A stretch of DNA of 64,000 bases, from assembly GCA_039602395.1 (NCBI GenBank), contig JBCNJP010000012.1, positions 28,568,454 through 28,632,453 of the forward strand, in the 5' to 3' direction. This DNA comes from Deinandra increscens subsp. villosa. Lineage: Eukaryota; Streptophyta; Magnoliopsida; Asterales; Asteraceae. Shown here piece by piece: positions 12,123 to 22,029 of the stretch (its first letter is position 1; every line of letters starts with the position of its first letter). Made by a program: the position numbers and the translations under genes. The notes below the pieces were generated by a model. It saw nothing but the letters and a program-made list of their open reading frames with translations. It did not search any database and was not told the origin of the DNA.

Positions 12123-12823
12123 TATTGGGCTATACCCCTATAAGGGCTACGCAGAAGCTCTACCCCAAGGAGATGGGCTACGGTGAAGCTCTACCCTTTG
12201 ACTTATAGAAATATGTCCCCGAATGGCCTTGTCAGAGAGATATCCCTCGCATAAGGGCTAAGGGCCCCAAGGACCCCGATAAGGGGTTCGCCCAGACGGA
12301 AGGGGCACACTCTCTTGATAAAAGGAATAAATCATACATGTCTGGTATCTAGGAGACACAAAGTACATGAACAGTACCACAAGGACGATGTGACAAGTTG
12401 ACTTAGTCATTAAGTACAGGACTTCTGTCCCTTCGTCAGTGTCATCCTTGCCCCTTCGTCGCAGTACTTGCCCCTTCGTCGCAGTATGTGCCCCTTCGTC
12501 AGAATACTTGGCCAAGATTCAATCTTACTCACTAAGTAACAACTCTTGGCCAGCTAAAGGATTGGTCCTATAAATATGGACACCCTCACACTCACTCAAG
12601 TAGGTTGGAAATGGGTTAGAAAACCCTTACTCTCTCTCTCTCTAAACTCCCTCCCCAAAACCTTCTCCTGCATACACACACATATGCACGGGGGAGACCC
12701 AACGATGGCAATGATGGAAACGGAACGGAATATGTTCATACGGATCTGAGCCGGAGGATCTCTTCCCTCCACACACACACTTGTAGCTACTAGAATCCTA
12801 CCCCGGGATTCTGGGACGCAACA
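12123..12823 (+). repeat. 3' LTR of the LARD
   Basis: This 701-bp copy of 5791-6489 differs mainly by two extra bases in a CT repeat near 12640. It is followed by the CTGCT duplication at 12824-12828. Confidence 0.9.
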
Positions 12824-12828
12824 CTGCT

Positions 12829-13922
12829 GGTTTCAATAATGATCTGCGCTCGGCAATCATATAGTTGTGTGTGGAGGGCCCTTCTTCGGGGACCTCCAAT
12901 GGCGGCTTGCTTCTTTGCCTATTCGGCATGGGAGGCTCGGAGTTTATTTGGCACTCGAGGCTTCTTCGGACGCCTTTGTGGCCTCGAGAGACCAATCCTA
13001 GGTGCTGCAGGACCACATCTTACAGGAGACTGGGGTTTGTGGCATGGACTCGGAATATGAGAGTGCTCTGGCTAGTCTCCGTGATATCATTTCGGGCTTT
13101 AATCTAAGCGGTTTCACTAACAAGGACACCGCCCCACCAAAAGCCCAACATGTTTTGGCGAGTGCCTTCTTTAGTAAAACTACGCGAGAAATGGAATCTA
13201 CTTTTGAGATGACAGTCAGACAAAAGGCCGTATGGGATTGCCTTCGACAACCGCACGCTCAGGATTTTTTCTTTGCCCTCCCCATCGCTGGGCTGGGGCA
13301 GCACATGTCGTCAGTCGAGTACCAGGCAATCCTCATATGTCGCCTCATGATCCCCCTGTTTCCCGCTGATGAGAAATGCCCGGTATGTAACAAGGCATGT
13401 TTGGACTCGTTCGGAGATTATGCCGCTCACTGTAGAAATCTCCCCGGATTCAAATACCCACATGACGTGGTGCGGGATGTTCTGTTTGACATGTTCAAGA
13501 GGGTTGGGATCTCGATCAAGAAGGAAGTCCTGGTTAATTTTTTGTCTGACCCCTTGGATGGTCGCTCAACTCTCAGACCAGCTGACATTCTTGTTTTTTG
13601 GTGGAAGAGCGGGAAACACGCCTATGTGGATTTCACGGGGGTTTCCCCCCTTGTGGGGCTGAGGTCCACTGCGTTCAAGGCTGGCCAGGCGGCTTCCAGA
13701 GCGGCAGCTGGAAAGGTGGACAAACACGAAGAAGCATGTCTCGAAAATCAACATGTGTTTGTTCCCTTCGCGTTTGATACCTTTGGTCACCTTGAATCGG
13801 AGGTTGTGGCCACGCTGATTCGTATCCAGAAGGTCATGCACGGGAATATTGAGACTCCTAGGTCAATGAATGTTGTTTTTATACGTCTAGGTTTTGTTAT
13901 TCAGAAAGGGTTGGCGATGTAG
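12829..13922 (+). pseudogene. Non-LTR retrotransposon 3' part: zinc-ligand cluster and restriction-like endonuclease
   Basis: This continues the element interrupted at 5790. An open frame of 306 codons runs from 13002 to 13922. Upstream the same frame is readable from 12867 but has a stop near 12996. Within the long frame lie a cysteine-histidine cluster (CPVC, then DSFGDYAAHC, 13378-13435) and an endonuclease-like block: HDVVRDVLFDM, LRPADILVFWW and YVDFTGVSPLV (13472-13655). The order Cys/His cluster, then RPxD, then D resembles the C-terminal PD-(D/E)XK nuclease of R2-like elements. In relatives I would expect GDHA where this copy has GDYA, so a metal ligand may be lost. AATAAA-containing sequence (about 14018) marks a possible 3' end. 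Confidence 0.75.
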
Positions 13923-14808
13923 CTTGTTGCCCGCCTTCCTTGCATGATGACTTGAGTCGTGTGTGTACTTCGTGGCTTTTACAAATCAAAGATTGGTTCA
14001 TTTTTGGATTAAATAAAAGTTGTTTTAATTTTGATTTAATTTAAAAAATATTATGATTGAGTAATGGTTGGAAAAGGGGTTACGGGATGTTATCAGTAGA
14101 CCACATTTTATAATAACACCCTTGTCATGTCATTCGTCACGTGACAGATAGCCTTCAAGAGAGGGATTACGACTACACATAGTGTTACCTGAGAGGCCTT
14201 ACCCTCACTCAATATACCTCTTGACCTAATAGATTTTCAGAAAGCAAAATCCGATTCTAAAGAACGTGTCACATGAAACAATAAACTCTAATGGGACCAC
14301 TTCATCCAACTTGAATGTGGCCGCGGCTTATCTCCAAGATTAATCCTTGACATGTTTCATTTGTTTAAAGTTGTAAAAATCAAAATACATACGGTGGTTT
14401 TAATATATATATTTTTAATGTGCGGCAAAGGATTGGAAGGACCATTGTGATTATGAGTATGGGGTGAGGCCGTGTGGCCCTACATCACAAAAGCCTACAC
14501 CGGCATATCACATGCCTAAAGTGGTTGGTGCTTTCATCTTGCAATTACGATAATATAATTTTTATAATCTTTAATTATTAAACAATCAAACCATTTAAAT
14601 GATTATAATATTTTATATTTTTGTAGGTTCCACAAACTACCATGTGTTATCGTTTTGTAGTTTTAAAAGCGATGATTTTGTGACATCAACTCTAAGAAAA
14701 TATCATGAAATAGTTGTTTCTCCATCGCATGTTGAGGTAGAGAATCTTTTTACTGCTTGTATAAATATATAAATATGTATAAATAAGAGAATCATATATA
14801 ATATATTA
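13923..14808. other. Intergenic: retrotransposon 3' tail, then no recognisable gene
   Basis: The first ~130 bp are probably the 3' untranslated tail of the preceding element (ATTAAATAAAAG, then an A/T-rich end near 14060). From there to 14808 the sequence is AT-rich with no frame, repeat pair or RNA gene that I can support. Confidence 0.4.
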
Positions 14809-14940
14809 TTTTTTTTTTGAACGGCCAACGAATGCCCCGGAAAACCCGGGGACTATTTACACCAGTTGAGCTCATTCCAGGGAAAATCCACCTCCGCGAG
14901 CGGCCGGGTGGTAAAACCTGGGAGCTCAGGGATCGAACTT
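14809..14940 (-). mobile_element. 5'-truncated tRNA-derived SINE
   Basis: Read on the minus strand, the segment begins with a Pol III B-box-like GTTCGATCCC (14929-14938). A GC-rich body follows, then the end GCCGTTC plus an A-tail (14809-14818). No A box lies upstream, so the copy starts within the tRNA-like head. The tail and its junction (poly-T then GAACGGC) recur at about 44916-44943 as a second, much shorter remnant. A B box plus a 3' A-tail supports a SINE. The family is not identified. Confidence 0.6.
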
Positions 14941-15761
14941 GTACATAGAAATTTGTATGAGTTAGGATGATTTGTACAGTTAGGGTGAATACGATTTAAA
15001 TAGTGGTTACAATAAAAGTTATCAAAATCTAGTATAGTCTACCTGACACAAAGTATGAGATTCTATTCTTTAAATGTGCATTAGTAATAATCAAAGTACG
15101 CGAACATAAAACATCTTATTCTCGCTAGATGAAGAAAATAACTTCGGATGAAAATAAATGACAATAAAATATAAGAAAATATGCATGAAAAGTGGAGAAA
15201 AAATATATTTAACATACACCACAAATAAAACGTAATTAAGATGGCCGGATGAGAAAACCTAAACCTTAACACGGCTCGGTCTTAAAACAAAATCTAAATC
15301 CTAAATCTCTAAATTTTAAATAAAAGATATCACTAAAACCCATAAATTATTAGAATACTTGCTAATAATACAAACTTTTAGTATACAAACATCATATAAA
15401 CAACAAAAAAATGTGGCCAAATTAAAAAGAAAAATAATTTCAGAAGGGATCTTTATATAAAAAGACAAAGTAATATGACTAAAATCAGAAATTAAAAGTA
15501 TACTAGTCATCAATATTGCGATGATACCGTTGATACACAAAATAGTAATAAAGGTATCAAAACATGGATCAGTCTTAAACAAAAGTTAAACCCTTACCCT
15601 TCAACTCTAAACAAAAAAATCACCTAAACCCACAAATCATGGGAATACTTGTACGTTAATAAACCGATTATTTAGTGTACAAAATATCACATGAAGAATA
15701 CGTGGCCAAAATAAAAAGAGAACAAAATCAGTAGTGACCTTGTATAAAAAGACAAAGTAAT
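14941..15761. repeat. AT-rich region with a diverged direct duplication
   Basis: About 170 bp at 15300-15475 recur at 15590-15755 with the same order of motifs: CTCTAAA, ATCACCTAAACCC-like, GGAATACTTG, GTGTACAAA-like, GTGGCCAAA, then ATAAAAAGACAAAGTAAT. The unit is ~290 bp including the intervening sequence. No gene is evident. Confidence 0.5.
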
Positions 15762-16747
15762 GTGTCACACCTCATGTTTCATGGTTCGGATGTAACAGTT
15801 GTTTAAAGCAATTGATCAATGAGAATAATCAAAAACAAAGTTATAAACAAAACTTCCCTGGTTGGTTTGACAACCCTATCAAATCCTTACCCGCGTGATA
15901 AAGATTTATATATATAAAGGTCATTAGTAGTCCAAATTGGACCCTCTGCCATGCTCTTAGGACCTTATACGGTCCGCATATGTATTGTACATCGGGTCAA
16001 ATGCGCTAGCCCAAAAAAAGATCCGCGTCTCTCTTTTTAGTGATGCGAATCATCTAAAACTTACTGGTTCATACTAGACAGCCCGCACTGATGCAACCGA
16101 AGTAAAAATGCTTTTAATGACATATCTTGCCTCTTTGCACCACGTTCAAATCCATACACTTCTCTCGGTTCTCCAAACAGTTGTCCGACCTGGTGCTCTG
16201 GAAATTTTGACTATGAAGAGATAAAGGTCATACCAAACTTTGGTAAGCATTCTAACATCTATAATTTCCATTTTGAAAGATGTATTCATAAAGTTGATTG
16301 ATGATTGAATATATATTCTATTACAACCGAGTTTGGGAAATCAATAAGTGTTTAAAGCTTGCTTAGAGTGCATCAAGAGTTACTAAAAGGTTAGATTGCA
16401 CATGCAAGCATGTTTGAACAATTTTAGGGTTTTGTGCTAAAAATGGTTTTCTCATAGTTAAATCATCACATGCAGAAATGGGTATCTACATTTGGAGTTC
16501 TTGGAAGGAAGCTAATTAAGTCAATCGCAGTGTCAAAAAGTGCTCATTAAGGTATGTGTGAGTCCTTCATTTTGAAATCAGTAGTTTTGGGTCAACGAAC
16601 AAAAGGATAAACTATCAAGACTAATATTGATAAACTTCAATTTTTAGTATCTTGAGGTCCTGGAGCCGAAACCTAAGAATTTTAAACCCAAAATAGATAG
16701 TTTATAAAATAATATTATATTGGAAAAACGATCATTACGGACCGTCC
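15762..16747 (-). mobile_element. Probable LTR remnant hosting a Copia insertion (left part)
   Basis: TGTCACACCTCATG at about 15763 resembles the outer LTR terminus seen at 38904 and 52903. The following ~1 kb is noncoding and contains GGTCCGCAT-like motifs that recur after the Copia insertion (19006-19400). This suggests one split noncoding element. No partner LTR is found. Confidence 0.3.
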
Positions 16748-16875
16748 TATTCGTAAATATGATCTCTGTCATTAACAATAATCAATATCCCTATATATAT
16801 ACAATAATGTTACGCCTAGCCCCCTATACAATCATGTAACTCAATAACACATCAATACATAATTACATACTAATA
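16748..16875 (-). repeat. 3' LTR (minus orientation) of the small Copia element
   Basis: This 128-bp repeat begins TATTCGTAAATATG and ends CATACTAATA on the plus strand. The termini form TATT/AATA inverted ends rather than TG/CA. Confidence 0.9.
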
Positions 16876-17445
16876 CGCCCCCGCAGTTCGAGCGGTAGGA
16901 ATCCGAACGCTCAAACTGTCTCGAAAATTTTGAAATAACGGACGAGGTAGGCCTTTAGTAAAAATATCTGCATACTGATAAGCTGACGGAACATGTAAAA
17001 CGCGTATTTGACCCACGCGAACCTTCTCTCGGACGAAGTGAATAGCAATCTCAACATGCTTTGTCCGCTGATGTTGAACCGGATTTCCTGATAAGTACAC
17101 TGCGGACACATTATCACAGAAAACAACGGAGGCAGTCCGCAGGGGTAAGTGTAACTCAAGGAGAAGATTACGTAACCAGCTCAGTTCAGCGATCGCATTC
17201 GCTACCCCCTGTATTCGCCTTCAGCACTGGACCGCGAAACAGTAGTTTGTCGTTTCGAGGACCAGGACAACAAATTAGGACCCATAAAAACACAATACCC
17301 AGAAGTAGACCGACGTGAGTCGGGACATCCCCCCCCCCCCCCAATCAGCGTCAGAGTACGCAGTAAGAGAAGAGACTGATGTGGGAGAAAGCCGAATACC
17401 ATAGTCCAAAGTACCCTGTATATATCTCAAGATGCGTACCTACCT
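16876..17445 (-). pseudogene. Copia RNase H fragment
   Basis: Minus-strand frames encode an RNase H segment: ILRYIQGTLDYG (about 17420-17455), a TAYSDADW block, STSGYCVFMG (about 17290), SSKRQTTVSRSSAEGEY, and the C-terminal HQRTKHVEI...FTKGLP (16940-17080). A poly-C run at about 17331-17342 disrupts the frame, and the two halves lie in different frames. This is the usual end of a Copia polyprotein. Confidence 0.8.
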
Positions 17446-18553
17446 GGGTTGACAGTGAGATGGTTCGAGGCACCAGAGTCCATAACCCAAGCCTGGTCAT
17501 AGTGATTATACTGAGAAGTGTTGTAGGCTTGTCCAATATCGGTTGGGCTCAACGCATCATAAGTCGGATGTGGGCTAGCAAGATGGGCCGATGGGTGGGT
17601 GGGGGGTGGAGGCCGAGCAGCCCACTGTTGGTGTTGGTTGTAGGCCGAAGGAGGGTAGGAGGGATATGGGGTGGGCGGTGGAGTGTAGGTGGGTGGAGGT
17701 GGATAGTAGTTTTGCGGGTAATGGTTTTGTGGGGGGTATCGGTTGTTGTAGCGAGGTTGGTTTCGCCGACCACGGTAATTACCGCCCCTGCCCCCCCCCC
17801 CCCCCTTCCCCTATAATTCCCACGAGATGCATTCTGATCAAAGAACCTAGTTTGGGCTTGTGAGTTTTGTGGGAATTGGGCCATAGGATAATTGGGCTGT
17901 TGGGCTAAGGTGGGAGTAGTAGATGTCTGTTGAGGGATGGCGGGTGGATTAGGTGGGTTGGGATTATTGTTTTGAGCAGCCATGACATGGTGGGGAGTGG
18001 TAGTATTAGGTTGGCGACTTTTGATGCGTTGTTGCTCCAATAGTACCATGTTGCAAGCTTCATCCCACTTGGGGGATTGTTGGTTAATTATAGTACCCAC
18101 TGTATCAAACTCTGGAGGAAGGCCTCGAACTAGTTGGAGAACCTTTCGGTTTTCATCCACGGATTGACCCACATCATTAAGTTGCTCAGATAAGGCATGA
18201 ATTTTTTGAAAATAATCTTCAAGGTTTGCACATGAAGTGAGGGTTAAATTAGTGAATTCATGCTCATAATTGGCGGCTCGTGAGCCTTTGTTATTTTGAA
18301 AAAGATCCTTAATTTTGAGCCAAGCTTTGCGAGCGGTGGTGTCAGTTTCAATAACCCGTGGAAAAAGATCGTCAGATAACGTACCATATATCCATTGTAG
18401 GATAAGAGAATCAATTTCATGCCACACGCTATAGAGCGGGTCAGTTTCTTCGGGTTCGGTGTCTGCAGTGACATGATCGAGCACCTTGAATGCTTTGAGA
18501 TGAATGTGAAAAAGCTTCACCCAGTTCGAGTACGTAACTTTGAGTCCATCCAA
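17446..18553 (-). pseudogene. Copia gag with protease active-site stub
   Basis: The frame starting at 18553 runs 334 codons as a UBN2-type Copia gag (YSNWVKLFHIHLKAF, ARKAWLKIKDLF, VLQLVRGLPPEFDTV). It is followed by a Gln/Asn/Pro-rich linker and a glycine-rich RGRGGGG stretch encoded by a long C run (about 17789-17805). After a frame change the sequence WVMDSGASNHLTV (about 17452-17490) supplies the aspartic protease motif. It then jumps to RNase H sequence. The start may lie slightly upstream. Confidence 0.8.
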
Positions 18554-18851
18554 CTAACGAACACGTAGTAAGACGTTGGTGACGTTGTAGCAGTGGGTGA
18601 GTTTGTCGGTTTTCGCCTTTAGGTTGGCATCCGCGTCCGCCATAGCAAGAGTCCGTGGACTAGGAGGCTTAACGGTTTCGGAAGGCGAAGACTGGGAGTG
18701 ATCCAGAGGGAATCGCCGGTGTGAACAGGCGGCAGACCACCACCGACGAGGCTAGGCAGAAAAAAAATTGACGTCGATGGAAGGGTTTAGGGAAGTCGAC
18801 GGCTGAATAGGGAGGAGAAAAAAATCTTTTAGGGTTTAGGCTGTGATACCA

Positions 18852-18979
18852 TATTCGTAAATATGATCTCTGTCATTAACAATAATCAATATCCCTATAT
18901 ATATACAATAATGTTATGCCTAGCCCCCTATACAATCATGTAACTCAATAACACATCAATACATAAATACATACTAATA
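18852..18979 (-). repeat. 5' LTR (minus orientation) of the small Copia element
   Basis: This 128-bp copy of 16748-16875 has two substitutions. It is followed by duplication CGTCC at 18980-18984. Confidence 0.9.
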
Positions 18980-18984
18980 CGTCC

Positions 18985-19830
18985 GTGTCTAATCAGTGGA
19001 TTAGATGGTCTGCATGTTTGAGGAAATGTGAAATCATTGGAGGACCGACGGAATGGACCATCTCTGTGCATGCATGGGTCAGACGGTCTGCATATTTAAA
19101 AATTTGAGATTTTGTTTGCGCATTAGATATGGATTGTCTGCATGCTCAGTAGATAAGATAAACGTTTTGCGTCTTTAAAAGTCGACAGATGGATATTCTG
19201 GTCATACGGACCGTCTGTATCCATAAGGGTTTTCTGGATGATTCGCATCTGTGAATCTGGGAAATTACGAAAATGACCAAACGGGTCGTCTAATGGCTCG
19301 ATATGTTTTCTGATTGGTCAACATGTGTTAATATCAGAAAATAAGGAAGTGGTCAGAAGCGGACTGACGGTTTGGCTAAAACGATTAGGACGGTCCGCAT
19401 GTAGTTACTAACTAGGATATGAATTTTTAAAGTTAAGTGTGAAACGTGTATTTTTAATAAAAATTTAACATGTTTAATATTATAATATGTAAGAGTTATA
19501 AACAAGATAAAATGACTATTTTAAGGTCATAATATAGAATGAATAATTAAGACACGGGTATGATTATGTTTGAACATATTTGTACCGGTAGATATTCCCA
19601 TGTAGGATTCTTGCTACACTTTTAAAACGTGCTAGTTATTACCAGATGAGCACACTACTTAAACCCCTTTTTATTTAAATGTTTTGGGCTGAAATACTAC
19701 GTATGTTTGTCAAACTATTTTAAATTGTTTAGTTATTATTCCGTATGTTAAAATGATAAGTACTAGTAGGGGGTCTGCCCCGAACCAACCATTAAGCCAA
19801 GAAATCTGATAGGCACGACACTTATATAAC
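18985..19830. other. Noncoding flank with repeated GGTCTGCAT motifs
   Basis: GGTCTGCAT or near variants occur at about 19008, 19087, 19133, 19208 and 19393, and in the left flank at about 15970. The spacing is irregular. The segment probably continues the noncoding element split by the Copia insertion. No gene is visible. Confidence 0.35.
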
Positions 19831-20010
19831 TACTATAAAAAAGTGATTTATGACGCGCAATGTGCGTTATCAAGGGGTTTAGATGACGAAACCCCTGTCA
19901 TAAAAGGAGATGACCGTATTTGGGCGTCATTTACTTATGACGCGCATTTATGACGTGGTATTTTGTGTGATCTGTTTATGACATGCATTTTTGCGTGTCA
20001 TTATTTTAGT
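19831..20010. repeat. Cluster of TTATGACGCGCA motifs, possible DNA-transposon subterminal region
   Basis: TTTATGACGCGCA (19848), CTTATGACGCGCA (19934) and variants (TTTATGACGTGG, TTTATGACATGCA) form a cluster following TACTATAAAAAA. CACTA-type transposons often carry such short subterminal repeats next to a CACTA.. end, but the exact terminus is not seen. The call is tentative. Confidence 0.3.
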
Positions 20011-21270
20011 TTTTAATTTTTTTATATAGAATTACTAATTTTCACATTAATTGACAATTAACCTGATATATAAAATAAATACACGTAAACCAAAATAATG
20101 CATTTAATATACATAGAAATTAAAATAATGCGTTTCATATGTATACAATTCACTATCAAAGTTAACAACTAGTTAAGAGTTCCAAAAGTTAACCACAAAG
20201 GTTCACAAATATACAACACTACTACGCATCTCGAAAAATGAAGTTTGAGACATAAGTTGCCCGTTTATCACGAAATTTATCTAAATCAGCAACTCTTTAT
20301 TCATTTTTACCTCCCCAATTTGAGTAAATAAAATACAACAAAAAAGTCATAGATTAACTAATATAAAAATGTAATATGAAAAATCTATATTTTTCTTATA
20401 TACACTAAAGAAGTCAATGAAAAAGTCAACCCTAGTAAGCCATATCCAAGAATGGAGGTTTTGACTTTCATATCTTCTCCCTCAGGCGGTCAATCCTCAT
20501 CTTTGTATTTCTTTTTAAACACATTATTAAACTAATGACTTTTTCAGTTATAGTGTTCTATTTTTTATATGTAATATTACTTTATTTACACCACAGTGAG
20601 TATGTACTAGAGCTAATTTAAAGCTTTAATTGTTGTAATCTCAAATGCTTATAAGCAATACAAGGAAATAAAGTACCAGCCCTTGTATACATGTCCATTA
20701 GCATGGTGAGAATGACTATAATCAATACAAAGAAATAAAGTATACAGTAAATAGATTTACATGGTTATACGAGTTCGGCATAATCAAACAGAACATATGA
20801 AACGGGACACACTGAGCCGCATAACAAAGACGGGTTCACATAACTCGATTCAACTTTCAACTTAGAAAATTAAAATACAATTGACATGGTCTAATTCAAT
20901 CCGTATTGTTAGCTTAAGCTACATTTCGTTTGCTAATTGTTACAGACTAATGCATTTATACACTGAAAGGGGTCAAAAGCCTAATTGTTTTGCAGCTTTG
21001 TGTGTATAAAAACAATAAATTTCTTATATGTTTATGAACATAAGAAATTAAAGTTCATAACTTTTTTGTTGGGTTGTGATGTTCGTCACAGGATATTCGA
21101 GCCTAAGTTTTCAATTTTATGTTCTCTAAATTACTGTTCTGAGGCTTTGATGCTTAGATGATTGTCAAATTTTTATAATCGATTACAAAAACATAAATGA
21201 TTTTTGTAAAAAAGTTTTACATATAATTTGGCATCATTATATAAAGAAGAGCTAGGGATCAAAGTGGAGG
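20011..21270. other. AT-rich intergenic sequence, nothing recognised
   Basis: I see no supported gene, LTR pair, RNA or long inverted repeat here. The last 60 bases contain a TATA-like ATTATATAAAG (about 21237) ahead of the candidate exon at 21276. Confidence 0.35.
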
Positions 21271-21275
21271 GAGCT

Positions 21276-21540
21276 ATGGAGCTACTGGTGGTCACTTTGA
21301 TTATTGGCTTCTTGTTGAGTTTGTTGCTTTTAGCCCCTCGATTCTTCAAATCCGGTAAACCTCCTCATTGTTGTTATATTCTCTTTGTATCTTAGTTTCT
21401 TGATTCATAAGTGGGTTGATGCTTGATTATAATCTCTGATTTGCAATGTTAGTATGTATGGAGTGTTTTGAACTTATAATCTATGCAATCTCTGTATTGC
21501 AGATCAGACAAAGAAGGTTCATTCAGATGCTAACAGTAAG
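21276..21540 (+). pseudogene. Candidate orphan 5' exons of an unidentified membrane-anchored protein
   Basis: ATG at 21276 opens a 79-bp exon encoding a hydrophobic N-terminus (MELLVVTLIIGFLLSLLLLA, then PRFFKS). It ends at a GT donor (21355, GGTAAAC). After 148 bp a TTGCAG acceptor (21502) leads into a short exon (DQTKKVHSDAN) that joins in phase. This exon ends at either of two donors, AACA/GTAAGG or AAG/GTACTT. A TATA-like sequence lies about 40 bp upstream. The protein would begin with a signal anchor. No further exon is recognised before the Copia fragment at 22030, so the gene is either truncated or has distant exons. I do not recognise the family, and chance is possible. Confidence 0.35.
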
Positions 21541-22029
21541 GTACTTGATAGGATTTTTAGGGCTTAATTCAATAACTCTTGATATAACTATTTGTGTGAT
21601 CTGATTATACAAATATAGGTTGTAATATGTATGTTATTTCACCATATATAGAGTTTCGTAGTTCTTACATACACACACCTCTTGAAAAGCTGGATTTTGG
21701 TTGTTTTTGAGCAACTTGCAAGCTGCAATTTCATGAGAATCGTGGTTGTCAAAATATTACAACTTCATAGATCTTGGTAGTAGCTATAAAGCGCTAGATT
21801 TCAATTTGTAAAATGAAAACTGTCAAGATTTGTGGATGTGAGTACTTCAGTCTATTTAGTGTGAGACCATGTAGCCTTTTCTTGGGGTGTCAAAAACACG
21901 AGTAGACAGGTCGTTATATTAAAATGTAGCTTAAGGTTAGGTTATATTGTTTATGATTTAGCAAGTGAAATGAACATTATATATATTAAATGTTGATGTT
22001 AAAAGCATACAACAAGTCCTCAAGTCAAG
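21541..22029. other. No supported gene
   Basis: The sequence is AT-rich and could be intronic if the preceding exons are real. I found no convincing further splice-paired coding segment before the Copia RT fragment begins. Confidence 0.3.

Larger units (their letters stand above)
5791..12823 (+). mobile_element. LARD: 7-kb LTR retrotransposon derivative without gag or pol
   Basis: The two LTRs (5791-6489 and 12123-12823) look nearly identical, differing mainly by a CT-microsatellite step, so the insertion is recent. A primer site follows the left LTR, a polypurine tract (12111-12122) precedes the right one, and a 5-bp duplication flanks the whole. The 5.6-kb interior has no frame resembling gag, protease, integrase or RT. 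It is built of internal repeats: a decayed ~65-bp family at 7860-8360, a ~200-bp duplication at 8640-9220, and a 56-bp array at 9747-10450. Such elements depend on another element's enzymes. The primer sequence points to a Gypsy (Tat/Athila-like) helper; that is inference. Confidence 0.9.
16748..18979 (-). mobile_element. Copia deletion derivative with 128-bp LTRs
   Basis: Short LTRs (16748-16875, 18852-18979) differ at two positions and are flanked by the duplication CGTCC (16743-16747, 18980-18984). On the minus strand the right LTR is followed by primer site TGGTATCACAGCC (18839-18851). A G-rich purine tract (16876-16890) abuts the left LTR. The interior has gag, a protease active site, then directly an RNase H region. 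Integrase and nearly all of RT are missing. The element is therefore an internally deleted, non-autonomous Copia copy. Confidence 0.9.
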
